Of a stretch of DNA of 64,000 bases, positions 10,563-22,200 are shown in pieces; position 1 is the first letter of the stretch; every line of letters begins with the position of its first letter. The stretch comes from Botryosphaeria dothidea (Eukaryota; Ascomycota; Dothideomycetes; Botryosphaeriales; Botryosphaeriaceae), in contig WWBZ02000033.1 in assembly GCA_011503125.2 (NCBI GenBank), forward strand, positions 1,984,001 through 2,048,000, written 5' to 3'. The notes under the pieces were generated by a model. The model saw only the letters and a list, made by a program, of their open reading frames with translations. It had not been told where the DNA came from and ran no database searches. Position numbers and translations under genes: made by a program.

Positions 10563-12705
10563 TGGTCCGAGACAGTCCTGACTTGGCGAGATTCAAAAGG
10601 TGAGGGAGGTCTTCTGTTCAATGTTCCGTTGAGAAGCAATAAAAAGGGATGAGGTGACACAGGGTGTAGCAAGGCCTTTAGAAAGGTACAATGCCGTGTA
10701 ACGAAGACTCCTGAACGCTTACGGACAGACTATCTCGACTTACCTGGAGTCCTTTTTTGAAGGCAAGGATGAGGCTCAAAGAATTATTCACATGTTCAAC
10801 TTTACCGTTGTTTTAGCAGGCCGTTCCGAGCTTACTGGTTATACAATCCGGTTGAACAGCGCACAAATTGAGCCTTGCCTTTTGCGCCAACCACACCAAA
10901 AGGATCAGCAGATGAGTGCATACTGAGGCGATGATGGAGGGGTTCCAAGGGTAATTGAATGGCTAAACAACTACCCATGCCCACGGCGTCTGGCCAATCC
11001 TTCGGAAGCAGACATGTTTCGATATGGATGTGGGTGGATAAAATGCAGTGCAAGACGCCTCGGACACGTGGATCAAGTGAACGGTCGGTTCAAATGACCA
11101 CTTTGCCCAGGGCGTGAAGCCCAACGGTCGCGCGGCAGGATTATTGCGTTGTATATAGGCCTGGGCCAAAATCGTACTAAAGCCCGTGCTTTGTGATGGC
11201 GAGGCATTTTCGCCGGTTGCACGCAAGCCAACTTGACCAAGAAAGGCGTTTTGCATGATCGCTCGCAAATCCAAACCCTGATCTGGATACGGAAGCCTAC
11301 CAACTTAAGCCAACGAATTCTTTGTGCCCTTCCCTTTACCAACATGGGCGATAGCAATGGAGCCGGGTCCAAGGTTGAGGCGGAGCACGGATCGAACGAA
11401 ACAAAGTCCTCAAAGCGCGAAACTAGCAACCAAAATGAGTAGTTAGCCTTGCTCCAACAAACCTGTGCTTTGTTTGACAAGTTACAGCATCGGGCGTACA
11501 GGACGTAGCCAGTCCAGATCGTCCTCCAACAGGGAGGCATCCAGAAGTCATGCTGAATCACGAGGAGCCAGGTGTTCGAGTTCAGCAAAATCTAAAAAAT
11601 CTCATCAATGACCGTCAATAACGAGGAATGGAGGCGGAGTGCTATCGGCAGATTGATCATGTGTTGTACTCTGGAAAAGTCATTCGACGAATGAACGGAA
11701 AGGTTTTGAGAGTAACGGCGTCTGGCGACTGGCAGACATTATTCCCCATTGTATGACGGAATCATTCGATGGCTTCTCAATCTCTAGCCACAGAACAGGG
11801 AAGAATAAAGAATGGTACAAAGAGGCGGAAAGAAGGATTATCTTCTGGCAGGAAGGCGGTAACTTTACCACGAAACATAAGCATTAGTTGGATTATCCAA
11901 ACACTCATGATTCCGTGATACTTGCTGCACCTGTTTCCAAGCCTTGGCTACAGATGAACGTACTGGTATCAGTCTGTGCCAATGTGTCGTGATCAGTACT
12001 AGTCAGCTTCTGGTAATGTGCTGTGAACTAACACTGTTCATTGTCTGGCGCCCAACCCGGTATCCCAGCTTGGAGATGAATAGCACAAAACAAAGCCTCC
12101 CTATAGCGCTCTGCAACTTCCAGCAGTGGAACAACTTGTTCGAACGGTATATGATTTCTCTCTCTTTGTGTCTGATATAGTTTGTGAGCGGCATTTGTTA
12201 TTGTCGGACAGGAGTAAGTTTTCGGTGGGTGGATGGGCGGGTTGGGGGGTGTCGGGAGGTGATCGTATGAGCAAAAGCAACAGAGGTGTTTCTTCAGAGT
12301 CCGGAAAAGTTGAGACCAAAAAGAGACTAACGCCTTGATGCAGCCGTCATGCTTACAGGTAGAAAAAGGGAAAGAGAAAACAATAACAGGAACCAGACTT
12401 TCCATCGCTTCTTCAACACACACAAGACACAGTGGTAAAAAGGAGGATATCCCTTGGAAGAAAGTTTCCCATTTCCGCGTGAAGCATCCAGGGGGAGAGA
12501 GAACAAGAGGGAAAAGAAAAAGAAGAGAGTACCGTGCCACTAAACGGAAAAGAACCAAATATTCGATAAAAAAACACCCCGCTTCTCCAGTCCAGCTCCA
12601 TGTTGATTCCTTTGGTTTTCCCTCCATTTCTCCTTCAATCGTAGCAGTTCATCCGCGGTTTGTTCATGCCATAAACGCTCGCGTTTCTCATGTGCCAGGC
12701 CCAAA
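10563..12705. other. Intergenic, about 2.1 kb
   Basis: Contains the NLR 5' flank and the 3' flank of the CK2 beta gene. Open frames on both strands (for example 11073-11588 minus and 12028-12627 minus) lack recognisable motifs, and I take them as chance or untranslated sequence. Confidence 0.45.
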
Positions 12706-13854
12706 TCAACCGCCTTCGCCCACGCCATTGGTATCCATCGGGCTCCCTCTGCCACCAGCGGCAACCGCGCTACCGTTCGCGGTCCGTCTCCTCCTTGCGA
12801 CGGCCTTCTTCCTCGGCGCGACAGGCACGCCCTCAACTGCCGCATCCATCATCGTGCTGTCCCCTTCCTCCCCCTCATCCTCCTCATCTATATCCTCCAC
12901 CAAAACTCTGCGCCTCTCGTGGAAAATGCACGCCTCGTCCAGCTCATTCACATCGGCGGGTCGCAGACGCAGCCACTTCATGCGCGGACCGCTGCGCGAG
13001 CGCTCGCTGACGCGGAAGCCGTAGATGCGGGGCTCGTAGACGCTGCCGTCGCCGAGGCCGGGCGCGAGGTTAGAGGGCGCGACGCCGTTGATGGTCGCGG
13101 GCTGCGGGGGCAGGCCGCCGGGCACGAGCGAGGACGACGACGCGGTGCGCGACTTGGACGTCTGGCTAGACGAGTCCTGGACGAGGTGGTGGTCGTCGCG
13201 CGAGCGGCCGTCCAGGCGCGGCGCGCCGATCTCCAGCTCCGGGAAGGTCATGAAGAAGAGGCAGCCGAACGTTGTGCCGAAGAAGGCGCCGTCGACGGTC
13301 TGGAAGCGCGAGTTCGGGGGCGTGTAGACGTCGAGGCAGGAAGGGCAGAACAGCTTGACTGTTTCTTGGCCGGGCGTGTCGCTGCAGCCTACGGGCAGCA
13401 CCTTGGCACCGTTGCAGTGCACGCGCGGGCATACGCCAAAGTGTTGCAGCTCGTACTTCTCGGCCATTTGTTGGATGCCAGGGCGAGAGGTGATGTAGCG
13501 TTGATGTATCAGGCCGTACAGCAGCTCAGCGCTGCTCTCTATCACGCTGAGGTCCGAGGCCATGCGCAGATGACGGCGTTCGCTGCGGCGGTACCCGACG
13601 GGCTTCTCGTCGCCCAGGATCTCGTCGTCGTCGTCATCTTCGTCCTCCTCGTCTTCGTCGTCGTCATCATCTTCGGGCTCGACGTCGAGTATCATCTCTA
13701 AGGCCTCTTTGTACATGGGCACCTGCGACTGCAGGCCCGTCAAGTTGAAGTCATCCTCAATGAAGTCTTCGGAGACTTCGGCGAAGTATTCGTGGCCGAG
13801 CAGGTTGCAAAACGACGTTATCCACGACTCGGCGACCTGCGAGGACGAAGACAT
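12706..13854 (-). CDS. Casein kinase II regulatory subunit beta
   Basis: Regulatory subunit of the CK2 tetramer (two catalytic alpha, two beta), which sets substrate choice and holoenzyme assembly in nucleus and cytoplasm. A single uninterrupted frame of 382 residues begins SSSSQVAESWITSFC and has the conserved GHEYFAEVSEDFIEDDFNLTGL stretch. An acidic tract at about residues 59-78 follows. The zinc finger that mediates dimerisation has Cys142, Cys147, Cys170 and Cys173. The block YEPRIYGFRVSERS follows. Between the zinc finger and this block lies an insertion of about 70 residues rich in Ser, Pro and Gly. The C-terminus adds an acidic patch and a basic APRKKAVARRRR stretch that could be a nuclear signal. 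Animal and yeast subunits are about 215-280 residues, so this form is long; filamentous fungi often have extended versions. Which fungal paralogue (CKB1 or CKB2) it is cannot be fixed here. Confidence 0.95.
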   Translation of the reverse strand: MSSSSQVAESWITSFCNLLGHEYFAEVSEDFIEDDFNLTGLQSQVPMYKEALEMILDVEPEDDDDDEDEEDEDDDDDEILGDEKPVGYRRSERRHLRMASDLSVIESSAELLYGLIHQRYITSRPGIQQMAEKYELQHFGVCPRVHCNGAKVLPVGCSDTPGQETVKLFCPSCLDVYTPPNSRFQTVDGAFFGTTFGCLFFMTFPELEIGAPRLDGRSRDDHHLVQDSSSQTSKSRTASSSSLVPGGLPPQPATINGVAPSNLAPGLGDGSVYEPRIYGFRVSERSRSGPRMKWLRLRPADVNELDEACIFHERRRVLVEDIDEEDEGEEGDSTMMDAAVEGVPVAPRKKAVARRRRTANGSAVAAGGRGSPMDTNGVGEGG

Positions 13855-14715
13855 GACGCGGGCTGGGGGCTGGCGGCCGCAGGGTCGGGGGTTGGGTGTT
13901 TAGGAAATGGCCAGGCACGGTGCCTGACGGTGGGCGATGGCGGCGGGCTCAGCGTGGGTGTGGGAAGACGTGGGTCATGGGGCCGCTGCCATCAATCGCG
14001 CGAGCGGGGAGCGGCGGGCGCGCGTGGAAAGTGCGTTGTTGTGGAGCTCAGTCGGCGTGCTGTGCGGTTGTGTTGTGGCAGATAGCAGGTTGATGATAGC
14101 GGGCGCGGGGCCACAAGTCTGCGGCGGCCTTTGGTGGTGCCTCAAGCGAACTTCGGCAGCTGTCACGTGCGCAAACGTCAACCAAAACCGCCGGTCTGGA
14201 CTCGCCCGGCCACGACTTTCGCTCCACCTTCCCAAATTCACCTTCCAACGTCTTGCGAGATCTTGGATCTGTCATTCCGCGCACTCGGATGCACTGACTT
14301 CCGCCATGGCCCGGAAATTCCTGAATCCGGCTGAGTTTCCATCGTATGCGTCTATCTATAGCCGGCTCCGCAGAGAGCAAAGTTAAGCTTCACGAGCCCA
14401 ACGCCTTGTCTAGATTCAGCCTCCCCAATGAACATGCACGCTTCCTTCTACACCGTCAACCGACCCTGCGATAGCTCTCCTCGCGAGAGCCTATGCAGAT
14501 TTACGTCACTATTTTTGGAAACCGCTAATATAATTCGCGGCAAAGAACAACTGCATAGCCTCCCGGCGGCAGTTGCAGATGGAAAGCATGAAGGAGATCA
14601 GATTTGAAGGTTGGAGTGTAAATACATCTCACTTCATTCTTTCTCATGCTTAAGTCGGTCGACAGCACATACCCACTCAACTTTACTCTTAAAAGCGAAG
14701 CATAGTCCCTCAAAG
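13855..14715. promoter_or_regulatory. Divergent intergenic region, CK2 beta / small secreted protein
   Basis: An 861-bp region between two genes read away from each other, so it must hold both promoters. The CK2 beta side is very GC-rich; the secreted-protein side is AT-richer. No specific binding site is claimed. Confidence 0.5.
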
Positions 14716-15209
14716 ATGAAGTCCACCACCGCGAGAACCGTCCTTTCTCTCCTCGGCCTCACCACCTGGCTGGCCACTCCTGTTTCCGCCTACTTCTACT
14801 GCAAATTCCCCAGCAAAATCACCTGCCCAGATGGCACCGTGATCCAACAGCACGAGCTGGAAAAGGTCGCCCGCCGTGCCAAAGAGGGAACCATCTACGA
14901 GGAATCCGCCTCCAACCTCGCGTCGGGATTGTGTGCGACGATCGACCTGCCTTACTACGTCGTAAGTCCTCCCTCTTCGCAATCTTTGAAAGATGAAAAA
15001 ACAGGAAGCTAACTCTTATTATCTCGCAACAGCAAGACGTCGGTCGTGGTGGCGTGGCAATCGGCGTCGCCTACGCCTGGGATTCATCCGGCCCAGGCTT
15101 CTACTACTGCCTGCACACCGATGCCGATTTCGCCGCACCGTGTATCGAAGAACACGATCCCGACGTCGGCCAGAGTGAAAACTACTGCCCTCAGGTCATC
15201 GAGAATTGA
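14716..15209 (+). CDS. Small secreted cysteine-containing protein (140 aa)
   Basis: Two exons, 14716-14961 and 15033-15209, joined in phase 0 across a 71-nt intron with GTAAGT and CAACAG borders. The 140-residue product starts with a clear signal peptide (MKSTTARTVLSLLGL.., hydrophobic core, likely cleavage after PVSA). The mature part of about 115 residues holds six cysteines, all outside the signal: YFYC, ITC, GLC, YYC, APC and NYC, compatible with three disulfides. It is acidic and rich in Gly, Tyr and Asp, with no membrane segment. I recognise no named family. Small size, secretion and paired cysteines are features of candidate fungal effectors or secreted antagonistic proteins, but no function is shown. 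It diverges from the CK2 beta gene. Confidence 0.8.
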
Positions 15210-15469
15210 TTATGATTTTTTCTGCTTCGGTCGGAGGGGGTATATAGAGTCTAATTAAGGGGATGTTCATGTTCTCGTGATTTTTTTTTTCTTGTTCAAT
15301 CGGCCGTGAACAAATCGCTGGTGCCAAGTGGCGTTGAGGATTAAGTCTCCTGCCAGCAAAAATGCAGTCAAATACCGTCCCCTGATGAGAGCCTTTCCGG
15401 CTCGAGCAATCCTGCATGTCCATTCCACCTCAGATCTTATTACATCACCCATGCTATCCACCCACCGGC

Positions 15470-17592
15470 TTATACTGCAATGGGTTCCACCGACTCACTC
15501 TTAACCTTTTGTTCCGCTGTCTCACTACGCTTGGTCCTGTTCCTCGAGATTGGTGCTCTGCGGCCATTGGCCATGACGCCTGACTGGTCCTTGACGACGG
15601 CAGCCTTCTTGAACTTCTTCTGCGCCTGCGAATTGCTCTCCAGCAATTCCGGACAATGACCCGACTCCTTGAAATGCTTGCGAATGACGCTCCACTCGCT
15701 TGTGACTGGGGTGTTGCAGCCGGGGTGCGGACACCTGTACTCCTTGCGACCGTGGACGCCATTCTCATGCTTCGTGAGGTTTGACGAGTCGGTGCAGCAA
15801 AAGTCACATAGCTTGCATTGGAACCTCTTCTCCTTGAGGTGCGTGCCTTGGATGTGACCCTTGAGCTGAGTTGCCGTGGCGGCTGCGTATGTGCAGCCTT
15901 CGTAGTGGCATGCGTGAGGACGCTCACCAGTGTGCGTGTTGTGATGATTTTCCAGCGTTTGCGCTGTGTTGAAACTCTTGTCGCAGTACTTACACTGGAA
16001 CCTCTTGTCTACTTTACGTTAGCGCCAACATGGCATCTAGAATGGATCGAGAATCACTTACACTTCGAGTGAATGGCAAAATGCCTGGCTAGTTTGCCAG
16101 ACTGCTTGAAATCGGTACTCGAGGTACATCCATGCCACTGGCAGCAATACTTGCCATCTGCGCCCTCAGTGTGCTCTTCCTTCATGTGCTCAGCCAAGTC
16201 TTTTGCAGAATTGAATTTCTTGTTGCAGAGGCCCGGTTTGCCATCTTCCTGCTTGAGGTTCACTTTCCAGAGGCAGAGATGCTCGACGTTTTCGACTGAC
16301 TGCGCTACCCCGAGGCTTGCGGATATGTCCGGGAAGGCATCACTTGATTCAAAAAGCGTGCTTGTAGCATTTCCCGAACGAGTCATCTCCCGAACCTTCT
16401 TGGAGGGCGGCTCGGGGTATCCATCAAGCGACTTGAATCCCATCTCACTCAGTTCGGAGGGTTGAAAGAAGTCGGAGAGGTTCTGCTGCTGATGCGGGCG
16501 GAAGGGGAGGTGGGGGTCAGGGGAAGACACGACACTCCCAGACGAGCTGCCATGGTCGATCGATAAATTTCCTAAAGTACGCGTCGACGTGCTTTGAGAC
16601 GGTATTGTCGTATGGGGGAATGTGCAGTTGAGTAAGTGCTCATTGAACTGTGCGAGACGACTAAGCTCATCAAGACTTGACGACCCAGGCTGACCTATTG
16701 TTGAGTTCATCTGGTAGCACGACGGACTTGCATGGCTGCAATGGCCGTTTGAGTGGTATTGAGGTAGGTTGCAGTGATAGTTTCCTTGCCCGTGAGCATT
16801 GTAGCAGTGCTGAAAAGGTTGGTCCGCGTTCGAGGTTGCCACGCCATTTGCGGCGATCCAGTTCTCCAATTCTTGACACAAGTTCTGGTGGCTGCTTAGG
16901 TTATTACATGCAGGACTGAAGCTTTGGCTGTAAATGCCGTGATCGATATGGTCTCCAAGCTGCGGTGCGCAGTGATGGGTTTGCTCGCAGGAACTGGCTC
17001 TGGGGCACGGCTCCTTGTAGCAGACCTCATCTACCAAGCACAAGCCATCGGGGCACGGCTGCGCAGTGCAGTCGATTTGTGTGCACAGGTTGTCCCAACA
17101 CACATCCTGCAGATCGCAATTCGGATCCGCACATGCATCCGGCATGGAGCAAGCCTCGTCCCCAGAGCAAGTGGGAGAGCAGGAATCCCAGAACATGCCC
17201 TCACAACGGCTGTCCGACGCCGAGTGAGGCGCAGCAGCATGGCAGTTACTCTCTTTGCAGATATCGGTTACGCCAGTAGTCAGAGGCGGGAGGTGTCGAC
17301 TTGGTGCAGAGCTATCGTGGTGCGATGAGGCAATCAGACAGCTCTTGTGCCGATGGAGGTCGTCGTGAGTGTCGCCGTTGACCAGCAAGTGCTGCGGATT
17401 GACACAAATGGGGCGGTGGCATTCTCCAGTCTCGATCTCGCAACCGAAGTTCTCCACCATGTGGCGCTTCCAGTTGCTCGCTTCCAGGACTTCGCCGCTG
17501 GAATTACGCTTTGAGCCAGCCAGAGGCGAGGGCGAGCGCATTGCTTCAGAGGGCGTCCTAACGAACGGAAGTAATCTTTGTTCTGCCGCCAT
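15470..17592 (-). CDS. C2H2 zinc-finger transcription factor with cysteine-rich N-terminus
   Basis: Two exons (17592-16062 and 16011-15470) joined over a 50-nt GTAAGT..AAAG intron give 690 residues. ATG 17592 (MAAEQRL) was chosen because upstream in-frame ATGs lie in sequence with no sign of coding. Residues about 112-208 hold 17 cysteines in short spacings (for example CWDNLCTQIDCTAQPC), which looks like a metal-binding or redox-sensing region. The middle is Ser/His/Gln-rich with low complexity. From about residue 440 come at least five C2H2-type fingers, including CQWHGCTSSTDFKQSGKLARH, the TGERPH linker after CKYCDKSFNTAQTLENHH, CHYEGC.., CKLCDFCC.. and CPHPGC... The tail is basic. Combined cysteine-rich domain and fingers suggest regulation by metal or redox state, but that is inference. 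It diverges from the small acylated-protein gene. Confidence 0.85.
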
Positions 17593-18183
17593 GTTAGCAC
17601 AGGGTTGACGACTTTTGTCGTGGTGTCTGAGCGTGCTATGGCGTCGTGTGGTGGAAGAGACTCCGTTAAGAGCAAGGCGGACGTGGGCCATCAAGGTGTC
17701 GAGAATGCGAAATTCGGAAACTTACCTCACCACTGCACGTTGCCGCCCTTTTTCCGCAGTCCGGGGCGGAGATCATATGGAGACGGCTGCTAGACGATAT
17801 TTCGAGCCCACCGGGCGAACCGCACGCGAGGTATGGCGAGTGCGGGCGCCTGAGGCAGAGAGGTGCGGACGGTCGTGATGGTGGTTTGCGAGGCGCGAGA
17901 CCAGCGAATCCATGGCGAATCTTTACTCAGCAGCGAAAACGCCCAGAAGTCATGTCCGCCGGCCCCCACCTCTCACGCCCGCCCGGCCACAACATCTTCT
18001 GCCCCGCGGCGCGCGCGTCATTCCGACGATCGCTGCCCAGCGAGCCAGCGCCGCAGCCAAGACAACCACCCCCCCGGCGCAGCACTCACCGCGTCGCTGT
18101 ACTTTGCCGCGGCCTGCCCTCCTGTTGACCCCGTCTCTCGCTACCTCCACCTCAGATTCAGCCAACCTTCTTATCACAGCGCG
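17593..18183. promoter_or_regulatory. Divergent intergenic region, C2H2 factor / small acylated protein
   Basis: A 591-bp GC-rich region between two divergently transcribed genes. Chance open frames fill it in several frames because it lacks stop codons. No site is recognised. Confidence 0.5.
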
Positions 18184-18605
18184 ATGGGAAACCTCTGCGG
18201 CAAGGAATCGAAGGGCGACAACTTCGCCGGCCCTGGCCGCACCCTGGGCGCCGCACCCCCGCCCTCAGACAACGCCCGCGCATCCATACCCGCCACGAAG
18301 AAGAGCCCGCTGCAAGGGAACGGCAGGACCTTGGGCGGACCAGGAGGGAGTGATAACGACCCTCGCAGTGCGGCCGCGAAAGCTGCTGAGGTGCGCTTGT
18401 CCTTTGAGCCCCCTCCACCAAAGCGCTGAGGCCAAGAGTTCGTGAGGCTAATATGTACCCTCTACAGGAACGAGCCGCGAGCAATCAGGCAAAGACGACC
18501 AAGAATCAGAAACTCACCAATCGCGCCGCGCTAGAGGAAGCAAGCTACGCCGAGCGTAGAGCGCGGGATGCTGACGAAATGGCGAATGCGAGAGCCTGGA
18601 ACTGA
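18184..18605 (+). CDS. Small probably N-myristoylated protein (114 aa)
   Basis: Exons 18184-18390 and 18468-18605 joined in phase 0 over a 77-nt intron (GTGCGC..CTACAG). The product starts MGNLCGKES: Gly2 with a neighbouring Cys5 is the layout of dually acylated (myristoyl plus palmitoyl) membrane-anchored proteins. The N-terminal half is Pro/Gly/Ala-rich and contains GRTLG twice. The C-terminal half (AAAKAAE then ERAASNQAKTTKNQK, and EERRARDAD-like charge) is charged and helical. The overall layout, MGNLCGKES followed by a charged tail ending in RAWN, matches a conserved hypothetical protein of ascomycetes as I remember it. No enzymatic domain is present; the likely location is a membrane surface. 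Confidence 0.78.
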
Positions 18606-19223
18606 TCACGGTCACTAATAATAATACATGGCGAGGATGGGAAGAGGCCTGAATGTTATTGCGATCATGCGACCAAGAAGTATCGCAATCATGGTGTCAA
18701 GTGGCATTTTGATACCCTTTATTTTCCTTCGCAGCCGCGAAGAAGGAGAAGACTAGTCTTCTTATTTTCATTTTCAGCCTTTGCAGGCACATCTAAGTGG
18801 ATCTCAAGAGCCAAAATTTCTGCCACTAAAGACCGTATAATTACCCGCTACGTGCACTCTATCTACAGAATCCTCGGGTAGCAATGCGCTAAGAAGATGT
18901 CGACGGCCTATGAGCCGCATTCTGTTTTCAATTAGGTGCCGTCAATTGATCCCGGTGTTTTTGCCAGGAGACGAGTTCCAAAATTTTCAAGGAGTTTTGG
19001 TTGGCGCTTGGGCTAGAGAGGCTGTTGACTCATGATGATTGTGCCGAGAATTGGGAAGTAGCACTAGTGAACGGTTGTTAAATGCCCATTTTTTAGCCAA
19101 GGTTCGGTTCCTGACGGTCATCATCCACACAATAGTCCTTAAGAAGCTTAGACGTCAGCGTAGCAGCTTGGATTTTCCAACGAACTTCATTGAATTGGGG
19201 GTTTGTCTGCTGCATTACCTCTT
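18606..19223. other. Intergenic between convergent genes
   Basis: A 618-bp AT-richer spacer between the 3' ends of the small acylated-protein gene and PRP5. Nothing coding is supported; it should hold both transcript ends. Confidence 0.5.
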
Positions 19224-22200
19224 CTAAACCACGGCGTACTTTCCAGTTGCCCCACGCGACTCGTTCTCCGAAGCAGTAAGCGTGGCCTCCTTCAGCAAGC
19301 GGGTCAACTCCCTCATTGCGTTCTGGACTTGGATCTCTGTGTCGCCCTCCACCAAAATGTACAGCTTCGGCTGGTTGTCTTTGACCACCTGGTCCTTGCC
19401 GTAGAAGTGTCCCTTCGTAGTAATCGAAGTGCCCGTAGCTTCCAGGATCTTTGCGACGTTGGTGCGGTTGGTGACAGCCCAACGCGCCTTCTGAGGATAG
19501 TCGTTGATCTCCAACGTGGCGTGGTAAGCACCGGCATCGGGACCCTTGTTATCGATCGGCTGGCCAGGACGAAGCTGGTTGCGCTGGGTGAGACGCCCAT
19601 CGATCTTGCTGGCCGCGGCGCGCACTCGCTCGAGAGGATCGTTCGACTTTGTCTTCGAGGCGTTCGCATCTGGCTGCTCCGTCTTGTAGACCTTGAAGTT
19701 GGTAGGGAAATCGAAACCTTTAGCACTTGTGGTTGGCTTAGGCTCCGTCGGTGTTGTAGCAGGCTTGGCCGTTTCGGATCTTGCCTGGACAACAGGCGCA
19801 GCAGCCTCCGCCTCCTCTACCTCCTCCTCTTCATCATCATCCATCTTGTATTTGTTCTTCATGGCCTTCTTGGCCGCCTCGTTCCGCTGATCATAATGTT
19901 CGATGGACCTGCCCATGTAACCGTGCCTGCTCATATTTGACCTGGACTTTACCTTGTCCACGATGTTCTGCAGGTTGTCGGGGACTGGGAGGTTCGCGAA
20001 GGCAAAAGCTTTAGCGATCTCTCTGGCGACCAAACCTTGACGTGGCCGGATGAAGGTGATGGCTGTACCCTTGTTGCCAGCACGGCCCGTCCGGCCTGCG
20101 CGATGGACATAGTCCTCCACGTGGTCGGGTGCATCGTAGTTGATGACGAGTTTGAGCTGCTTCACGTCGAGCCCACGGGCGGCAACACTGGTTCCGATGA
20201 GGATAGGGATGGCACCTCTCTTGAAATCAGCCAGAGCTGAATCGCGGTCGTGCTGATCCTTTGCACCATGAATGGAGTCGCAGCTGTAATATTTCTTCAG
20301 AAGTAAATTGAGGAGATTCTCGGCCGTCTGCTGAGTCTTCACGAAAATCAAGGTACTGGAATACGTTAGCAGTGCTCGAAACGAATTAGAAGAAGTTGGC
20401 ACATACCGAGCATCGTCTTCTTTGTCATAGAAGTCCCCTAGAATTCCCAACAAGCGATTGAATTTGTCGTCTTCTTCGATGACCTCAATGACTTGAGTGA
20501 CCTCTGGGGGAACACTTGACCTTCCGCCAACGGTAACTGTGACAGGATCATTAAGGTGATCCTTGGCAATAGCTTCCATTGCGGCAGGGAAGGTAGCACT
20601 GAACAGAACGGTCTGCCGTTTTGGGCGTATGTTCTGCAAAATTCTGGTGATTTGAGGCTTGAAACCTAGGTCGAACATGCGGTCGGCCTCGTCAAGGACG
20701 ACGTAGGTGACACGAGCCAGGTTAGTGACACGACCACTATTGGCTCCAAGGAGCTCAATGAGACGACCGGGAGTGGCAATGATGATCTCAGCTCCCTTCT
20801 TCAGCTCGGCGATCTGATCCTTGATCGGAGCACCTCCACCACAGACGACCGCACGAAGGCCCAAGGCTTTAGCGAAGGGGCGAGCCTCCCGAAGAATCTG
20901 AGAAGCCAACTCACGCGTAGGAGCCATAATGACAGCGATCGGGCCGTCCATGGGCTTAAGAGGATCTTGGTCCATTATGTGACGGAACATGGGCAGAAGG
21001 AACGCCAGTGTTTTACCAGAACCGGTCTTGGCGACGGCGATCAGGTCTCTGCCAGACATGATCGTGGGGATGGCCTGTGATTGAATGGAAGTTGGCTCGT
21101 TGTAACTCAAGGTCCTCAGAACATCCAAAGTCTTGAGACCGAGTCCACACTGCGCGAAGGCTGAAACAGGCTTTGGGACATCACGGCCCAAAACGTTGAT
21201 GCCGTCCTTCTCAAAGCGCAAGCTGGAAACAGCACCCTCATCCATCTCGGCGAGCTCTTGAGGTTCCGTATAGAAGTTGAACCTGACGTCCTGGTAGCTC
21301 ATCTTGCTGTGATCGACTTGGCCAATGGTCGACTTCGCCTTCTTCTTGGCCGCCATCGCGAGGACGTCTTCTGGATCAGATTCAGCTGCAGCTTCCCTGA
21401 GATCTTCATCATCACTGTACAACGCCACCGGTTCTTTCTGACCAGTCTTCGACAACGTCTTTGGTGCCTTCTTAGGGACAGCCATGGTGTCCAATCCAGA
21501 CATAAAGGCGTCCAATGGGTCAACTTCTTCAACGTCGTCCTCAGGCACGGCGTCTGGCTGATCAGTCTGGGGCGCGTCAGTCATTTTTGTATCCGCGTCG
21601 GGAGTATCTGCAAGCTGCATGCGTTCCTCGCGCTTTTCTGCGGCAGCACGTGCTGCAGCAGCCTGTTCTTCTTCGGTTCCTCCCTCCGCCATGCCTGTAT
21701 CGTCATCCGCGGAGTCGTCGGCACCATCAAATTGTTGGTCGCCGTTGGTTCGGTCCGCGCTGTCATCCATGTCAGGGGTAGGAAGCTTCTCAAGTCTTTT
21801 CCTGGTTGACTGCTCATCCTCTAGATCAAGAGCTCTCTTCGCGCCGGTCTTCTCCGTATCAGCCGCACGGGTTCCAAAGCCAAAGCCACTGACTTTACCC
21901 TTCGCCTTCAAAAGAGAACCAGGCTTTTGTTGAGCTCCTCCATTGTTTGTGATAGGCGCTTTCATGGACGGAATTGCCACATCGCCTCCTAGAGCGTTCG
22001 CAGTCGCACCATTGGTAGTAGGGGCGGCTTTCTTTGCAATAGCCTTGGGGTCGAACTTCCCGGTGTATGACTGCTTCGTGGATGCAGTGCTATTGTCCGG
22101 CACGGGTGCGGGTGACTGAGGGGACGCGGCCGTCGTCGGAGAGGCTAAAGTCTTTTTATCCATAGCTTCAAGGATCTCGCGGGCCCCTCCCTTCAGCTCT

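Noticed and set aside
12028..12627. 199-codon minus-strand frame as a gene
   Set aside because: It lies directly downstream of the CK2 beta stop, has no motif, and is probably 3' untranslated sequence.
12919..13701. 260-codon plus-strand frame opposite the CK2 beta gene
   Set aside because: It mirrors the GC-rich codons of a certain gene and its translation is low-complexity Arg/Ala/Val.
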